From NCBI GenBank assembly GCA_051000755.1, contig JBPCNZ010000120.1, positions 1-64,000 of the forward strand: 64,000 bases of DNA, in the 5' to 3' direction. Positions within the stretch are counted from its first letter, which is position 1. The number at the start of each line of letters is the position of its first letter. This stretch comes from JALZAH01 sp051000755. GTDB taxonomy: Bacteria > Actinomycetota > Acidimicrobiia > Acidimicrobiales > Palsa-688. Of the stretch, positions 9,033 to 16,594 are shown piece after piece. Below the pieces are notes generated by a model. It saw only the letters and a program-made list of their open reading frames with translations, was not told the origin of the DNA and did no database searches. The position numbers were made by a program, and so were the translations under genes.

Positions 9033-9740
9033 ATGCCCGTTACCTGGATCACGGAACTCTTGGCGCCTGGCCGCGAGCTGCACGACGTTGGCGGCGGCTT
9101 GGTCTCTGCGCTCAACTCCGACGAGCGCGGCTCCCCCTACGACCGGCAGGCGGCGACCTACGACCGTCTCGTGGGCAACAGGCTCTACAACCGCCTGGTG
9201 TGGGGAACGTCTCCTGTCACCTACGCCGCCTTCGCTGACACCACCGTTGCCGACTCCGATGGGCCGCTGCTCGACGTTGACTGCGGGACAGCGGTGTTCA
9301 CGTCCGCCAGCTACCGATCCACAGAGCGCTCCTTGATTCTCGTAGACCGTTCCCTCGGGATGCTTCGCCGGGCCGCCGAGCGCCTCCAGGGTCACGATCC
9401 GACTCGGGTCGCCTTCGTTCAGGCCGATCTGTTCGACCTCCCGTTCCAGCCGGCCTCGTTCGCGACGGTGGCCTGCCATGGCCTCCTGCACCTCTTCGAT
9501 GATCCCAGCCAGGTCATCCAGGTCCTGCGATCCCAGGTAGCCGCGGCCGGGACGCTCTACACCACGTCGCTGGTCGCGGAAACGGCCATCGGCACCCGAG
9601 CGCTGCGGCTACTCCATCGGATAGGCGAGGCCGCGGTCCCTCGCTCGAAGGACGAACTGGTCATGGCTGCTCGCTCCGAGCTGGACGGCTCGGTTCATGT
9701 ACGGCGCGAAGGCTCGATGACGTTCCTCCACTGGCCCTGA
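9033..9740 (+). CDS. SAM-dependent methyltransferase (class I)
   Basis: About 235 residues from ATG 9033. It has the UbiE/COQ5-type order: YDRQAATYDR N-terminal helix, motif I LLDVDCGTA (residues ~76-84, where the usual GxG is altered to DCGTA), an acidic strand-2 end in ILVDRSLGML, motif post I FVQADLFDLPF, and a VACHGLLHLFDD segment. The substrate is unknown. The altered glycine loop could weaken SAM binding. It stands alone and converges with the TPR-like pseudogene. Confidence 0.75.
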   Translation: MPVTWITELLAPGRELHDVGGGLVSALNSDERGSPYDRQAATYDRLVGNRLYNRLVWGTSPVTYAAFADTTVADSDGPLLDVDCGTAVFTSASYRSTERSLILVDRSLGMLRRAAERLQGHDPTRVAFVQADLFDLPFQPASFATVACHGLLHLFDDPSQVIQVLRSQVAAAGTLYTTSLVAETAIGTRALRLLHRIGEAAVPRSKDELVMAARSELDGSVHVRREGSMTFLHWP

Positions 9741-9765
9741 CCACTTTGACGAGGCTCCGTCGTCA

Positions 9766-10238
9766 TCAAGGGCCACACAAGCGGTCCGCCAGCCGGTCCA
9801 GCCCACCCTTGACCGCCTGGCCGTAGCCGTCATCACCGAGCGCGCCGAGAGCCGCCTGGCCAAGTCTTCGCGTGGGCACGGGCGAGTTCGAGGTCACCAA
9901 AGCCTGTGGTACACGTCGCCAAGGTTGAGATGCAGCGACGGGTAGAAACCGCTGACCGAGCTGCCCACGCCCGCCTGGCGTGCCCGTACCTCGGTCACCA
10001 GGTCCGCCGCTTCGAGCGCCCGAAGGTCCCACACCAGCTCGTCGGCCGGGTCGTCTTGGACATCGGCGATGGAGTGGGCCAGGGCGCAGCGGTGGATCGG
10101 GTCACCATCAGGACCGATGGTCGCCCACAGGTCAGCAAACAACTGGCGGGCGCCGGCTCGCTCACCGGCTTGGCCCAGCTCGATGCCCTCGCCGATCTCG
10201 ACCATGATCTCGTCAGGCTCGCCCATGGGCACCAGCAT
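9766..10238 (-). pseudogene. Tetratricopeptide-like hypothetical gene, frameshifted twice
   Basis: The first frame (10238 to about 9897) gives an intact-looking helical protein containing LWATIGPDGDPIHRCALAHS and SLHLNLGDVYHRL, then hits a stop. Removing one base restores GDLELARAHA, and a second shift restores LGQAALGALGDDGYGQ and GGLDRLADRL to a TGA at 9766. The joined product matches a common actinobacterial TPR-type protein of unknown function (helical hairpins with LGDVYxRLGDLELA). Two single-base lesions within 60 bp argue for genuine decay or a poor-quality stretch. Confidence 0.6.
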
Positions 10239-10317
10239 GGCTTGGCCCCGGCCCTGTGAACCCTCATCGAGTCGTCGGTTTCCTCATGACAAGGGGTTGT
10301 CGGCAACACTGATAGCG

Positions 10318-10695
10318 ATGTCTGCCCTGACCCGGCTGAACCGACGATGGCGAACCGGTGGCTCGTTGTACGCGGCGGTCGTTGCCGTTCTCGCCGTCGC
10401 CGCGGCCGTGACCCACGAGACGGTGTACTTCCTCGCTGCGGTTGGGCTGACGTTGCCGTTCGGGTTGGCCGCGCTTGTTGGCGTCTACGGCGGCTACGGT
10501 TTGCTGACCACCGTCGCGGGTGCTGTTGGGGCACACAGGTCTGCGGACGGCTACGGCCCGCTCTGGTTCGTGACCATTGACGGGACTGTCGATGTCGCTC
10601 TGTTCGTGGCAGCGGGCGTCGGGAACGTGTTGGTAGCCCACGACTTGGTGGCTCGGGTCCTGAACGCACACCACGACCGGCACGCCGGGCCTTGA
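10318..10695 (+). CDS. Small integral membrane protein
   Basis: A 125-residue protein from ATG 10318 with three to four hydrophobic helices: YAAVVAVLAVAAAV, FLAAVGLTLPFGLAALVGVYG, LLTTVAGAVGA and VDVALFVAAGVGNVL. The N-terminus is basic (RLNRRWR), consistent with cytoplasmic N-in topology. No catalytic motif or known family is recognised. It is isolated, diverging from the TPR-like pseudogene. A frame continues upstream to 10069 without coding character. Confidence 0.6.
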   Translation: MSALTRLNRRWRTGGSLYAAVVAVLAVAAAVTHETVYFLAAVGLTLPFGLAALVGVYGGYGLLTTVAGAVGAHRSADGYGPLWFVTIDGTVDVALFVAAGVGNVLVAHDLVARVLNAHHDRHAGP

Positions 10696-10839
10696 CGCTT
10701 GGTGGCAAACCAAGATGGTTAGACCGGGACCACAGGGCGTGATCGTCAGATGGGGCCGCAACGAGTTCGGCACCGTCTGTCGTCATGATCCCTCTGATCC
10801 TGCACCGATCCTCGTCACAGGCCGACCTCCACAGGCCAC

Positions 10840-10953
10840 AGCCTGACCGTCGTCCTCAAAGCCCTCGCTGATTGGGCCGCAGAGCACCGCGACACCGTGA
10901 TGGCATCACGCTCGCGCTGGGACACCGGCCACCCCGTCTCGCAGGTCCTCTAG
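10840..10953 (+). pseudogene. Possible gene remnant
   Basis: A short frame without start codon, ending TAG at 10951-10953, encodes LTVVLKALADWAAEHRD and further helical sequence. The amphipathic, protein-like composition suggests the C-terminus of a lost gene, perhaps a short helical regulator. Nothing upstream completes it. The remaining part of 10696-10972 holds no gene. Confidence 0.25.
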
Positions 10954-10972
10954 CCATCAGTTGACCCGGTGG

Positions 10973-11596
10973 CTAGACGACGGAGAAGCAGTCCGGCAAT
11001 GGGGCTCGTCCGGTGAGCGCTCGCAGGACGGTGGTGGCGTCACCGGATGCCGCCGCGATTCGGGCGGCGAGAGCGGTCGCGTCGGCGAGCACCGCCTCGG
11101 GGAGGTTCGCAGGAATCTCAGCGCTGGTCGCGATGTCGAGGCTGTGGACAGCAAGCTCGAAGGTGCGGGTGGGCAACCATGCGGACAGCCGCATACCTCC
11201 GGCTGCGCTCTCGACAACGGGATCGTCGGAGATGGTGGCCAGCGTGGCGTTGACCTGCTCGACGAGTCGCCGCACCGCTCTGGCGGGTTGGTCGCCCAGG
11301 GCTGTGGCATCGGAGCGCGCTCCGTCAGTGGAAGCCTGGACGGCAGCTCGGTAGACCTCCGGGTCAACGGTCTTGGCCAAGGCGTAGTAGCCATCCGGCG
11401 AGGTGATGGTCTCGGCGGTCGCTTGTTGAGCGAGCGCCTTGAGCACGGAGCTGAGGGCGGCGGTACTGGCGTGGGCTGTCACCTCTCGCAGGCTCCACAC
11501 GCCGAGGCAGCGGCGATCCCAAGCCTGCTCGGGAACGCGTTCAACGAGGTCCGCGAACGCCTTCGCCGCCGACAGGTAGGTCTCTTGTACCGACAT
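10973..11596 (-). CDS. Mycothiol-dependent maleylpyruvate isomerase-type (DinB-like) protein
   Basis: A 207-residue protein from the ATG that gives MSVQETYLSAAKAF. It has the MDMPI/DinB-like four-helix layout: FADLVERVPEQAWDRRCLGVWSLREVTAHA is typical, with the W-S-x-REVxAH region carrying a metal-binding His, and a C-terminal RTFELAVHSLDIA segment holding the second His. Related proteins use mycothiol, the actinobacterial thiol, but the substrate is not predictable. The frame extends 16 codons upstream and overlaps the next gene's end. Confidence 0.7.
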   Translation of the reverse strand: MSVQETYLSAAKAFADLVERVPEQAWDRRCLGVWSLREVTAHASTAALSSVLKALAQQATAETITSPDGYYALAKTVDPEVYRAAVQASTDGARSDATALGDQPARAVRRLVEQVNATLATISDDPVVESAAGGMRLSAWLPTRTFELAVHSLDIATSAEIPANLPEAVLADATALAARIAAASGDATTVLRALTGRAPLPDCFSVV

Positions 11597-11960
11597 GCCC
11601 CCGACGATGGCACAACCGCTCCGGGGACCACGCCGCGAGGCCAACCGGACCTTCTGCTTGCGTTGTCACGGGACCCGGGTGCCGTCCGGCGCGCTCGACC
11701 TGTCCCTTCCGCCCGAACAGCCAGTAGGCCAACGACCCGTCCGCGTTGACGGCGCTGACGACCCGCCAGATGGTCTTGTTCCCTCGGACCTGATCGTCCG
11801 GTCGTTCCCGCGGGTCCCGCCACGTCAGGGCCGTGACGCCGACATGGACGACGGCGATGCCGGCGAGGACAGCATTGTTGGGCTTTCGCTTCTTCCACGT
11901 CCTCAGCCTCGCGCCGACGGACCGCTCCCGCCCTGGCGGTGAGCACCTGACCACGGTCAC
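11541..11960 (-). CDS. Small membrane protein, PLDc_N-like
   Basis: The recognisable part, NNAVLAGIAVVHVGVTALTW followed by RDPRERPDDQVRGNKTIWR and then GSLAYWLFGRKGQ, matches the two-helix domain (PLDc_N-like) often found alone in actinobacterial proteins. The GTG at 11960 overlaps the TGA of the upstream HTH remnant (GTGA), so that start is preferred. Homologues normally end just after the GRK motif; here about 50 more residues of uncharacteristic sequence follow and overlap the start of the DinB-like gene, so a C-terminal frameshift is possible. Confidence 0.5.
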   Translation of the reverse strand: MTVVRCSPPGRERSVGARLRTWKKRKPNNAVLAGIAVVHVGVTALTWRDPRERPDDQVRGNKTIWRVVSAVNADGSLAYWLFGRKGQVERAGRHPGPVTTQAEGPVGLAAWSPERLCHRRGHVGTRDLPVGGEGVRGPR

Positions 11961-12155
11961 TCCTCGCCGGAGAAGCGCTCCCAGGCGGACTGACGGGTCA
12001 TGCTGAGCGATTCCCCGATCCGAGCCCAGGTCGTGCCGAACGAGCGGGCCTTGCGGACCCAGGCGCTCAGGTTCTGCTAACCCGACTCGCCCGGGGTTTG
12101 GCCCCGCCTCCGCCTGGGGGCCAGCAGCAGCGACCAGCGGCAGGTTGGTCAGCAC
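11957..12155 (-). pseudogene. Helix-turn-helix protein remnant, frameshifted
   Basis: The last 40 codons before the TGA at 11957 encode ARSFGTTWARIGESLSMTRQ followed by SAWERFSGEE, a clear helix-turn-helix of the type seen in small actinobacterial DNA-binding proteins. An in-frame TAG lies just upstream at about 12077, and the plausible N-terminus (DNADEVLTNLPLVAAAG) is in another frame. The gene therefore has at least one frameshift. It is coupled by GTGA to the small membrane protein downstream. Confidence 0.5.
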
Positions 12156-12252
12156 CTCGTCGGCGTTGTCCTCCTGGTCCCAGGGAGCGAGTTGCGGATT
12201 CTCTGCGGACCTGGCGGTCCGAGGTGAAGGGTCTCAGCAACTCGACGCCTCG

Positions 12253-12876
12253 TCACCCGCCCTGCGTTCTTTCTGGGGACTGAAACTCGTGTGGCCCATG
12301 GAACTCCCATCCTTGGAGATATTCCAAGGGAGGCTGGGGCAGTTCGTCTAGCCGACCGGTCGCTCTCCGTATCCAATGAGCCCCGGCTCGGTCTGTGAAC
12401 GCTACGTCCGCTCCTGCTCGCCCACTCAGGATGCGGTGCCAACCGGTTCCCCTGATCCACACACGATAGAGACCCCCGGGAAGAATGCTCACCGTCGTTA
12501 CAGGCCCTCGCCGCCTGTACTGCCTCTGGTTCAGATCAAGCATGTCCTCAAGAGTGCGCGGTCCGGCCCCCTGCACGAACACGATCCCGACGACCACCGA
12601 GTAGACGGGCTCTCCCGAGTTGTTGGCGAGGTAGACGGCTGTGCGCCCCTCGTCAACGCTCGCCTCTTCAGCTTCCGCTCCCTCCTTCTCTTGCTCGCCT
12701 GTGTACGCGGCGATGAGTCGAGCTTGTTCAAGGTGCCGCTCGACTCGAAGCCGTTCGTCGGAAGCTAGGCGTCGCGTCCGCTCGTTCTTGATCTGCCAGA
12801 GAGCCGCCACCAGAGCGCCGACCGTGCCGACTGCGGCCACGAGCGTGCCGAGAGCAGTGAGATCACCCGAGTTCAT
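12253..12876 (-). CDS. Hypothetical protein with one N-terminal membrane helix
   Basis: A 207-residue protein from ATG 12876. Residues 6-27 form a single transmembrane helix (TALGTLVAAVGTVGALVAAL), followed by a charged coiled coil (NERTRRLASDERLRVERHLEQ region) and a beta-rich domain with VYSVVVGIVFVQGAG and SILPGGLYRVWIRG. Such short anchored proteins with an outer beta domain are frequent in actinobacterial accessory regions. No function is assigned. It is transcribed divergently from the phosphatase gene. Confidence 0.6.
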   Translation of the reverse strand: MNSGDLTALGTLVAAVGTVGALVAALWQIKNERTRRLASDERLRVERHLEQARLIAAYTGEQEKEGAEAEEASVDEGRTAVYLANNSGEPVYSVVVGIVFVQGAGPRTLEDMLDLNQRQYRRRGPVTTVSILPGGLYRVWIRGTGWHRILSGRAGADVAFTDRAGAHWIRRATGRLDELPQPPLEYLQGWEFHGPHEFQSPERTQGG

Positions 12877-13014
12877 TGTCACATCAAGCCTGTGCGACGA
12901 CGGTCCTCCATCAGGTCCGCCGCAACATCGTCGGTTGAGAGGTCCCTGACCGTCACGGGAACATGATCGCTGCCCACAAGAAGCCATGCCAGTCCTGTCA
13001 GTAGGTTGCGAGAC

Positions 13015-13461
13015 ATGAGCGAGGACTGGGACCCCTCCGCGCCAGGCGTCTTGCGGCTGCCGTCGGGGCGCCTCCTGCGCGGCCGGGCACTGCGCCGCCC
13101 GGTCCCTCCTGGTCCGACACCTGACTTCGCGCTCCACCTGCTTGCCGCACGACCAGACCCGGCTCCATGGCTGGTGCGCTGGGTCAGGTGGCCGGACTTC
13201 CGCCTGCCTCATGATCGCGGTGACGCCGCCGACGCGCTGAGCGAGGCGTGGTCCCGCGCCGGCGACGAGCGGGTGGAGGTCGCCTGTGATGGTGGTCGAG
13301 GTCGGACCGGCACGGCGCTCGCCTGCATCGCCGTGATCGACGGCGTACCGGCTGACCAAGCGGTGCCGTTCGTGCGGGAGCACTACGACGCTCGTGCCGT
13401 CGAGACGCCCTGGCAACGACCGTACGTCGTCCGGTACCCAAGGGCGAGCCCGGCTCGATGA
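13015..13461 (+). CDS. Protein-tyrosine phosphatase-like protein
   Basis: About 148 residues from ATG 13015. The motif VACDGGRGRTGTALACIA near residues 91-108 contains the Cx5R signature (CDGGRGR) of the dual-specificity/tyrosine phosphatase fold, with the Asp of the general-acid loop possibly in LPHDRGDAAD. It resembles the actinobacterial protein phosphatases that start with LPSGRLLRGRALR. It should hydrolyse phosphotyrosine or a phosphorylated small molecule. The gene stands alone between oppositely oriented hypotheticals. Confidence 0.75.
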   Translation: MSEDWDPSAPGVLRLPSGRLLRGRALRRPVPPGPTPDFALHLLAARPDPAPWLVRWVRWPDFRLPHDRGDAADALSEAWSRAGDERVEVACDGGRGRTGTALACIAVIDGVPADQAVPFVREHYDARAVETPWQRPYVVRYPRASPAR

Positions 13462-13474
13462 CCGTCGGTGCGCA

Positions 13475-13867
13475 TCACCCTTGGTCCTTCCTCCGTGGAT
13501 GGACCAGGCGCCCCATCCACAGCTCGTGATCGGCCAGCCAGCTCTCCGCGACGGCCATGTCGGAGCCTAGCCAACCGAGCACGTCCATCTCGTGGTCCAC
13601 CAGCGCTTGACGAGTCGAGGTCATCGGCACCCGGTACTCCAGCTTGACCGTCTGCCCGGCCCTGACGAGACGGTCCCCACCTGTCGCCCCGACCGCCACG
13701 TCGAGCACGGCGTAGGTCATGGTCCGCCGCCCCGGAGGCTCGACGGCCCGGCCGGTGATCGCCTCGACGGTCGGCCCGACCGGGTGGAGGTGACCGTCAT
13801 GGTCGGGTCGGTACAGGCGGGCAGGGCCGTGCCGGGCGTCGGTGAGCGGAGTGCGGTCGTCGTCCAC
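13475..13867 (-). CDS. Hypothetical protein, paralogue of the gene at 14665-15051
   Basis: A 130-residue protein. Residues around HPVGPTVEAITGRAVEPPGR then RTMTYAVLDVAVG match the second protein (HPVGPVMDGIVGWQHHPEPR, then RSLSYVVLGDDV), with both continuing into a strand-rich KLEYRVP/KLLGLVR segment. The pattern HPVGPxxxxIxG...PxxRRxxxYxVL is shared and points to a small local gene family of unknown role. The protein ends in a basic tail (RRKDQG). Confidence 0.5.
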   Translation of the reverse strand: MDDDRTPLTDARHGPARLYRPDHDGHLHPVGPTVEAITGRAVEPPGRRTMTYAVLDVAVGATGGDRLVRAGQTVKLEYRVPMTSTRQALVDHEMDVLGWLGSDMAVAESWLADHELWMGRLVHPRRKDQG

Positions 13868-13962
13868 ACCGAGGACGTGCCCGGGGGTCTCGGACCTCGG
13901 GATGAAACGCTGCCCCTATAGCCGGGCTTGATCGAGCCCGAGAATGCATAGAGTCCAAGGTC

Positions 13963-14604
13963 ATGGCGGGCGACACCGGACGTGACCCGTACTTCAACTC
14001 CTTACCCGAGCGGCAAGCGCTCGTTTGGGCATCTGCTGTACGACGGCAGCTAGGACGGTGGGAACCACTCGTCGCGAAGCACTTGCTCACGACCATCGAG
14101 CCAGGTATGACTCCACAGCCAGAGCCGCGCACGACGATGACGAGCGAGGAGTACTGGCAGGGAGAGATCGAGCGGCACTTCCTGCTCGTCGCGGCACGCA
14201 ACATGTTGAAGGCCATCGGCCTCATGGACCACCCGCCGACGGTAGGCACCGTCATTCGGGCCGAGTTGATCGAAGCGCGGGACCTCGTTGAGCACTGGAC
14301 CGAGAACATGCCCGTCTTCAACGTCACGCCCCGCCCTCGTCAACCGGGCTACCGAACTGGCAAGGACTTCGCGTCACGAAACCCTGAGCACGGACCGTAC
14401 TCCTGGTGGAGTTGGAACTCAGCTCAAGGCCCGCTCGTGACGCCCAACGTTTCTGGCCACCAGCTTCACGAACTCGTAACCACAACCATCGACGCAGCAC
14501 TCCCTGTTCGGCCAGACATGACCGAGTACGTGCCTGCCGTCGCACCGAGCCCGTGGGTCGAGCGACGCTCCGAAGCCGACGAATGGTGGCCGAAGCAAGT
14601 TTGA
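13963..14604 (+). CDS. Hypothetical protein
   Basis: A 213-residue soluble protein from ATG 13963. It is rich in Trp and Pro with helical segments (LVAARNMLKAIGLMDHPP, IRAELIEARDLVEHW), then a Ser/Trp-rich stretch SWWSWNSAQGPL. It has no signal peptide, membrane segment or motif I can name. Helical N-termini of this kind occur in phage/ICE accessory proteins. It is flanked by the two paralogous HPVGP proteins on the opposite strand. Confidence 0.55.
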   Translation: MAGDTGRDPYFNSLPERQALVWASAVRRQLGRWEPLVAKHLLTTIEPGMTPQPEPRTTMTSEEYWQGEIERHFLLVAARNMLKAIGLMDHPPTVGTVIRAELIEARDLVEHWTENMPVFNVTPRPRQPGYRTGKDFASRNPEHGPYSWWSWNSAQGPLVTPNVSGHQLHELVTTTIDAALPVRPDMTEYVPAVAPSPWVERRSEADEWWPKQV

Positions 14605-14664
14605 GCACGCTCTGGGCCAGGCCCTGCCAGGTACCGCACGTCAGTCTTCAACTCTGCCTGTGGG

Positions 14665-15051
14665 CTACACCTGGTCAGGTTGGCCGACCCGAACGACCCG
14701 CGCCTCCCACAGGTTCGCCCCGCCCACGAACTGAGCGGCCTCAGCCAGGTCCAGCTCGGCCCAGCAGCGCATGACCCAGCCCAGCCAGCCGACCCACATC
14801 GGGTGTCCTGGTCGCACCAGGCCCAGCAGCTTGAGCGCGCATCCTGCGCCGCTCAGGTAGAGCCCCGGCTGTGCGCGGACATCATCACCGAGGACCACGT
14901 AGCTCAGCGACCGGCGTCTCGGCTCCGGATGGTGCTGCCAGCCCACGATCCCGTCCATCACCGGCCCGACCGGGTGCAGCACGGCTGTCGTGTCGTCCCG
15001 GCATCGGAGCCGCATCGGACCGTGGGTGACGGCGACGAGGACCTCGATCAC
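14665..15051 (-). CDS. Hypothetical protein, paralogue of the gene at 13475-13867
   Basis: A 128-residue protein sharing the HPVGPxxxxIxG and RRxxxYxVL core with the protein at 13475-13867. It has a longer hydrophobic C-terminal half (MWVGWLGWVMRCWAELDLAE). Its start at 15051 overlaps the stop of the upstream 62-residue gene by 4 bp, so the two are one operon. Function is unknown. Confidence 0.5.
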   Translation of the reverse strand: MIEVLVAVTHGPMRLRCRDDTTAVLHPVGPVMDGIVGWQHHPEPRRRSLSYVVLGDDVRAQPGLYLSGAGCALKLLGLVRPGHPMWVGWLGWVMRCWAELDLAEAAQFVGGANLWEARVVRVGQPDQV

Positions 15052-15236
15052 GCCCGTTGCTGAGCCCGGTTGGTCGGCCGAGCCCAGGCGCCCGGCATGA
15101 ACCCGCCGCGACCCAGCCAGCGGTTCAGCCCGACGATCAACTCTGCGAGGCGCACATCGTCGCCGTCCTCAGCCTCCTCGTCGATCAGCCGGACGGCCAG
15201 GTCGAGGGCCTCTGCGAGCGCGGTGTCAGGGTCCAT
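15048..15236 (-). CDS. Small hypothetical protein
   Basis: 62 residues, acidic and helical: ALAEALDLAVRLIDEEAEDG then VRLAELIVGLNRWLGRGGFM and PGAWA. Similar short proteins (LAEL..L..WL.RGGFxP) recur in actinobacterial accessory regions. It overlaps the downstream gene by 4 bp, implying coupled translation and a joint role. No function is known. Confidence 0.55.
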   Translation of the reverse strand: MDPDTALAEALDLAVRLIDEEAEDGDDVRLAELIVGLNRWLGRGGFMPGAWARPTNRAQQRA

Positions 15237-15323
15237 GCCGGGTTGTACCCGGGGGTGGTGATGGTGGATGGCGACCTGCCAGACGCGGCCCTTCGAGCGA
15301 CCCGCGCCTGGCCGCAGTTCGGC

Positions 15324-15710
15324 CTACGGTTCGGTCGGCTGCTGCGTGGTAACCGACACCTCTCGACACGTGTCCCCGTGGTGGTGCTCGCCGTAGAAGT
15401 CTGAGACATTGATCGTCTTGCTCTTATGCGACCTGACGTTCGCACCTCCGCTGGCCACTCCGTTCAACTTCCCGTTTGGCAGGTAGATATCGACGGACAC
15501 GTCGTATTGCAGCGTCTCGGGCTGGTCGTTGTAGACCCGGACCGAGGCAGCCGGTCGTCCGTCGAACGTAGCGCCGCACGACACGATCTTGGGCGGCCCC
15601 GGCTCGTTGCCGTTGGTCGAGCCGCAGGCCCCCACGGCCAGTGCCAGCACCGGTATTGCTGCTACCCGTAGTCCCACCCCTCGCCACCCCGGTATGCGCG
15701 TCATTGCCAT
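15324..15710 (-). CDS. Putative lipoprotein
   Basis: A 128-residue protein with a lipoprotein signal: a basic start, hydrophobic VGLRVAAIPVLALAVGAC and a lipobox ending VGAC, so Cys ~29 would be lipidated. The mature part has IVSCGATFDGRPAASVRVYN and a Cys near the C-terminus, suggesting a disulfide-linked beta sandwich exported to the cell surface. The family is unknown. The preceding small DNA-binding gene is on the same strand. Confidence 0.65.
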   Translation of the reverse strand: MAMTRIPGWRGVGLRVAAIPVLALAVGACGSTNGNEPGPPKIVSCGATFDGRPAASVRVYNDQPETLQYDVSVDIYLPNGKLNGVASGGANVRSHKSKTINVSDFYGEHHHGDTCREVSVTTQQPTEP

Positions 15711-15722
15711 TGGGCTCCCTTG

Positions 15723-16007
15723 TCATCTCGATTGCCTGGTCGCGGACCCCTTCGCCTTTCTCCCGGAGCCGTCCCGCCGCCCGCCCCAGCCGGTCCTGTC
15801 GAGCCGGGAGCGAATCTCCCTACCCGATGACGGGGCGTCCCCCAAGGCGTCGAGGGCGGCCCGGACCACCACGCTGGGCGTGACCCACCTCACCTGCTCC
15901 AAGCTCTTCCGGTTGGTGACGACCAGCTCGTTCCGGAGGCGGGCGACCTCGCGCAGGAGGGTGGCGTACTGGTCGTCGGTGATGGTGACGGTGACCCGCT
16001 TGGACAC
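15723..16007 (-). CDS. Small DNA-binding (antitoxin-like) protein
   Basis: 94 residues from GTG 16007. The N-terminus KRVTVTITDDQYATLLREVA looks like a ribbon-helix-helix beta strand and helix, followed by TPSVVVRAALDALGD, typical of the second helix. The C-terminus is strongly basic (GWGGRRDGSGRKAKGS). It lies just upstream of the excisionase/integrase pair, on the opposite strand, so it may regulate integration; no toxin partner is seen next to it. Confidence 0.55.
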   Translation of the reverse strand: MSKRVTVTITDDQYATLLREVARLRNELVVTNRKSLEQVRWVTPSVVVRAALDALGDAPSSGREIRSRLDRTGWGGRRDGSGRKAKGSATRQSR

Positions 16008-16186
16008 GCAAAGCAGTCTAGTCAAGTGTCGCGCTTGACTTTCAGGCAAGACGCCGTGTTCGGGCCACGTTGGGGGCTCTGAGCTGCGAAAACGCCGAGC
16101 TGTTCCAACTCCGACATCCACCGCGGGATGTGCCTGTCAGCGGGCGACGAGATCCGACGCTCCCATACACGCAAGGAGAAGAAGCA

Positions 16187-16510
16187 GTGCCCATCGTCCC
16201 CATAAGACCTGACGACGCAGCGACCATCTGCCAGCGGGCCGCGGAGGTTGAACGCCTGGCCTTGACTCTCGCTGACGCTGCCCGGTCCCTGCGCATATCC
16301 GCCGAAGCCACGGCCGACAAGCCCGCCGCTCGCAAAGACCTGATCTCCGTCCAAGAGGTCGAGGAACGGTTGGACCTGTCCCACGCCACGGTTCACGCTC
16401 TGATCTCTGACGGCACCCTGGCCTCGCGCAAGCAGGGTCGGCGTCGTCTCGTCAACGTCGAGTCCGTGACCGAGTACGCCAGGGCCTGTCGAAGCCACCA
16501 GGCCGGCTAA
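16187..16510 (+). CDS. Excisionase-like HTH protein
   Basis: 107 residues from GTG 16187, preceded by AAGGAG 8 bp upstream, which decides the start over an ATG at 16070. The C-terminal half is a MerR-type/HTH_17 domain: LISVQEVEERLDLSHATVHA then LISDGTLASRKQGRRRLVNV. Such proteins act as recombination directionality factors or as integrase regulators. It sits directly before the integrase gene and in the same direction. Confidence 0.75.
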   Translation: MPIVPIRPDDAATICQRAAEVERLALTLADAARSLRISAEATADKPAARKDLISVQEVEERLDLSHATVHALISDGTLASRKQGRRRLVNVESVTEYARACRSHQAG

Positions 16511-16594
16511 GACCATCATGGCGTCACGGGCGGCGAACGGTCGCAGCACGATCTTCGCTGACACCCGTCGTCCCGGTGGCGGGGCAAGGTCACC

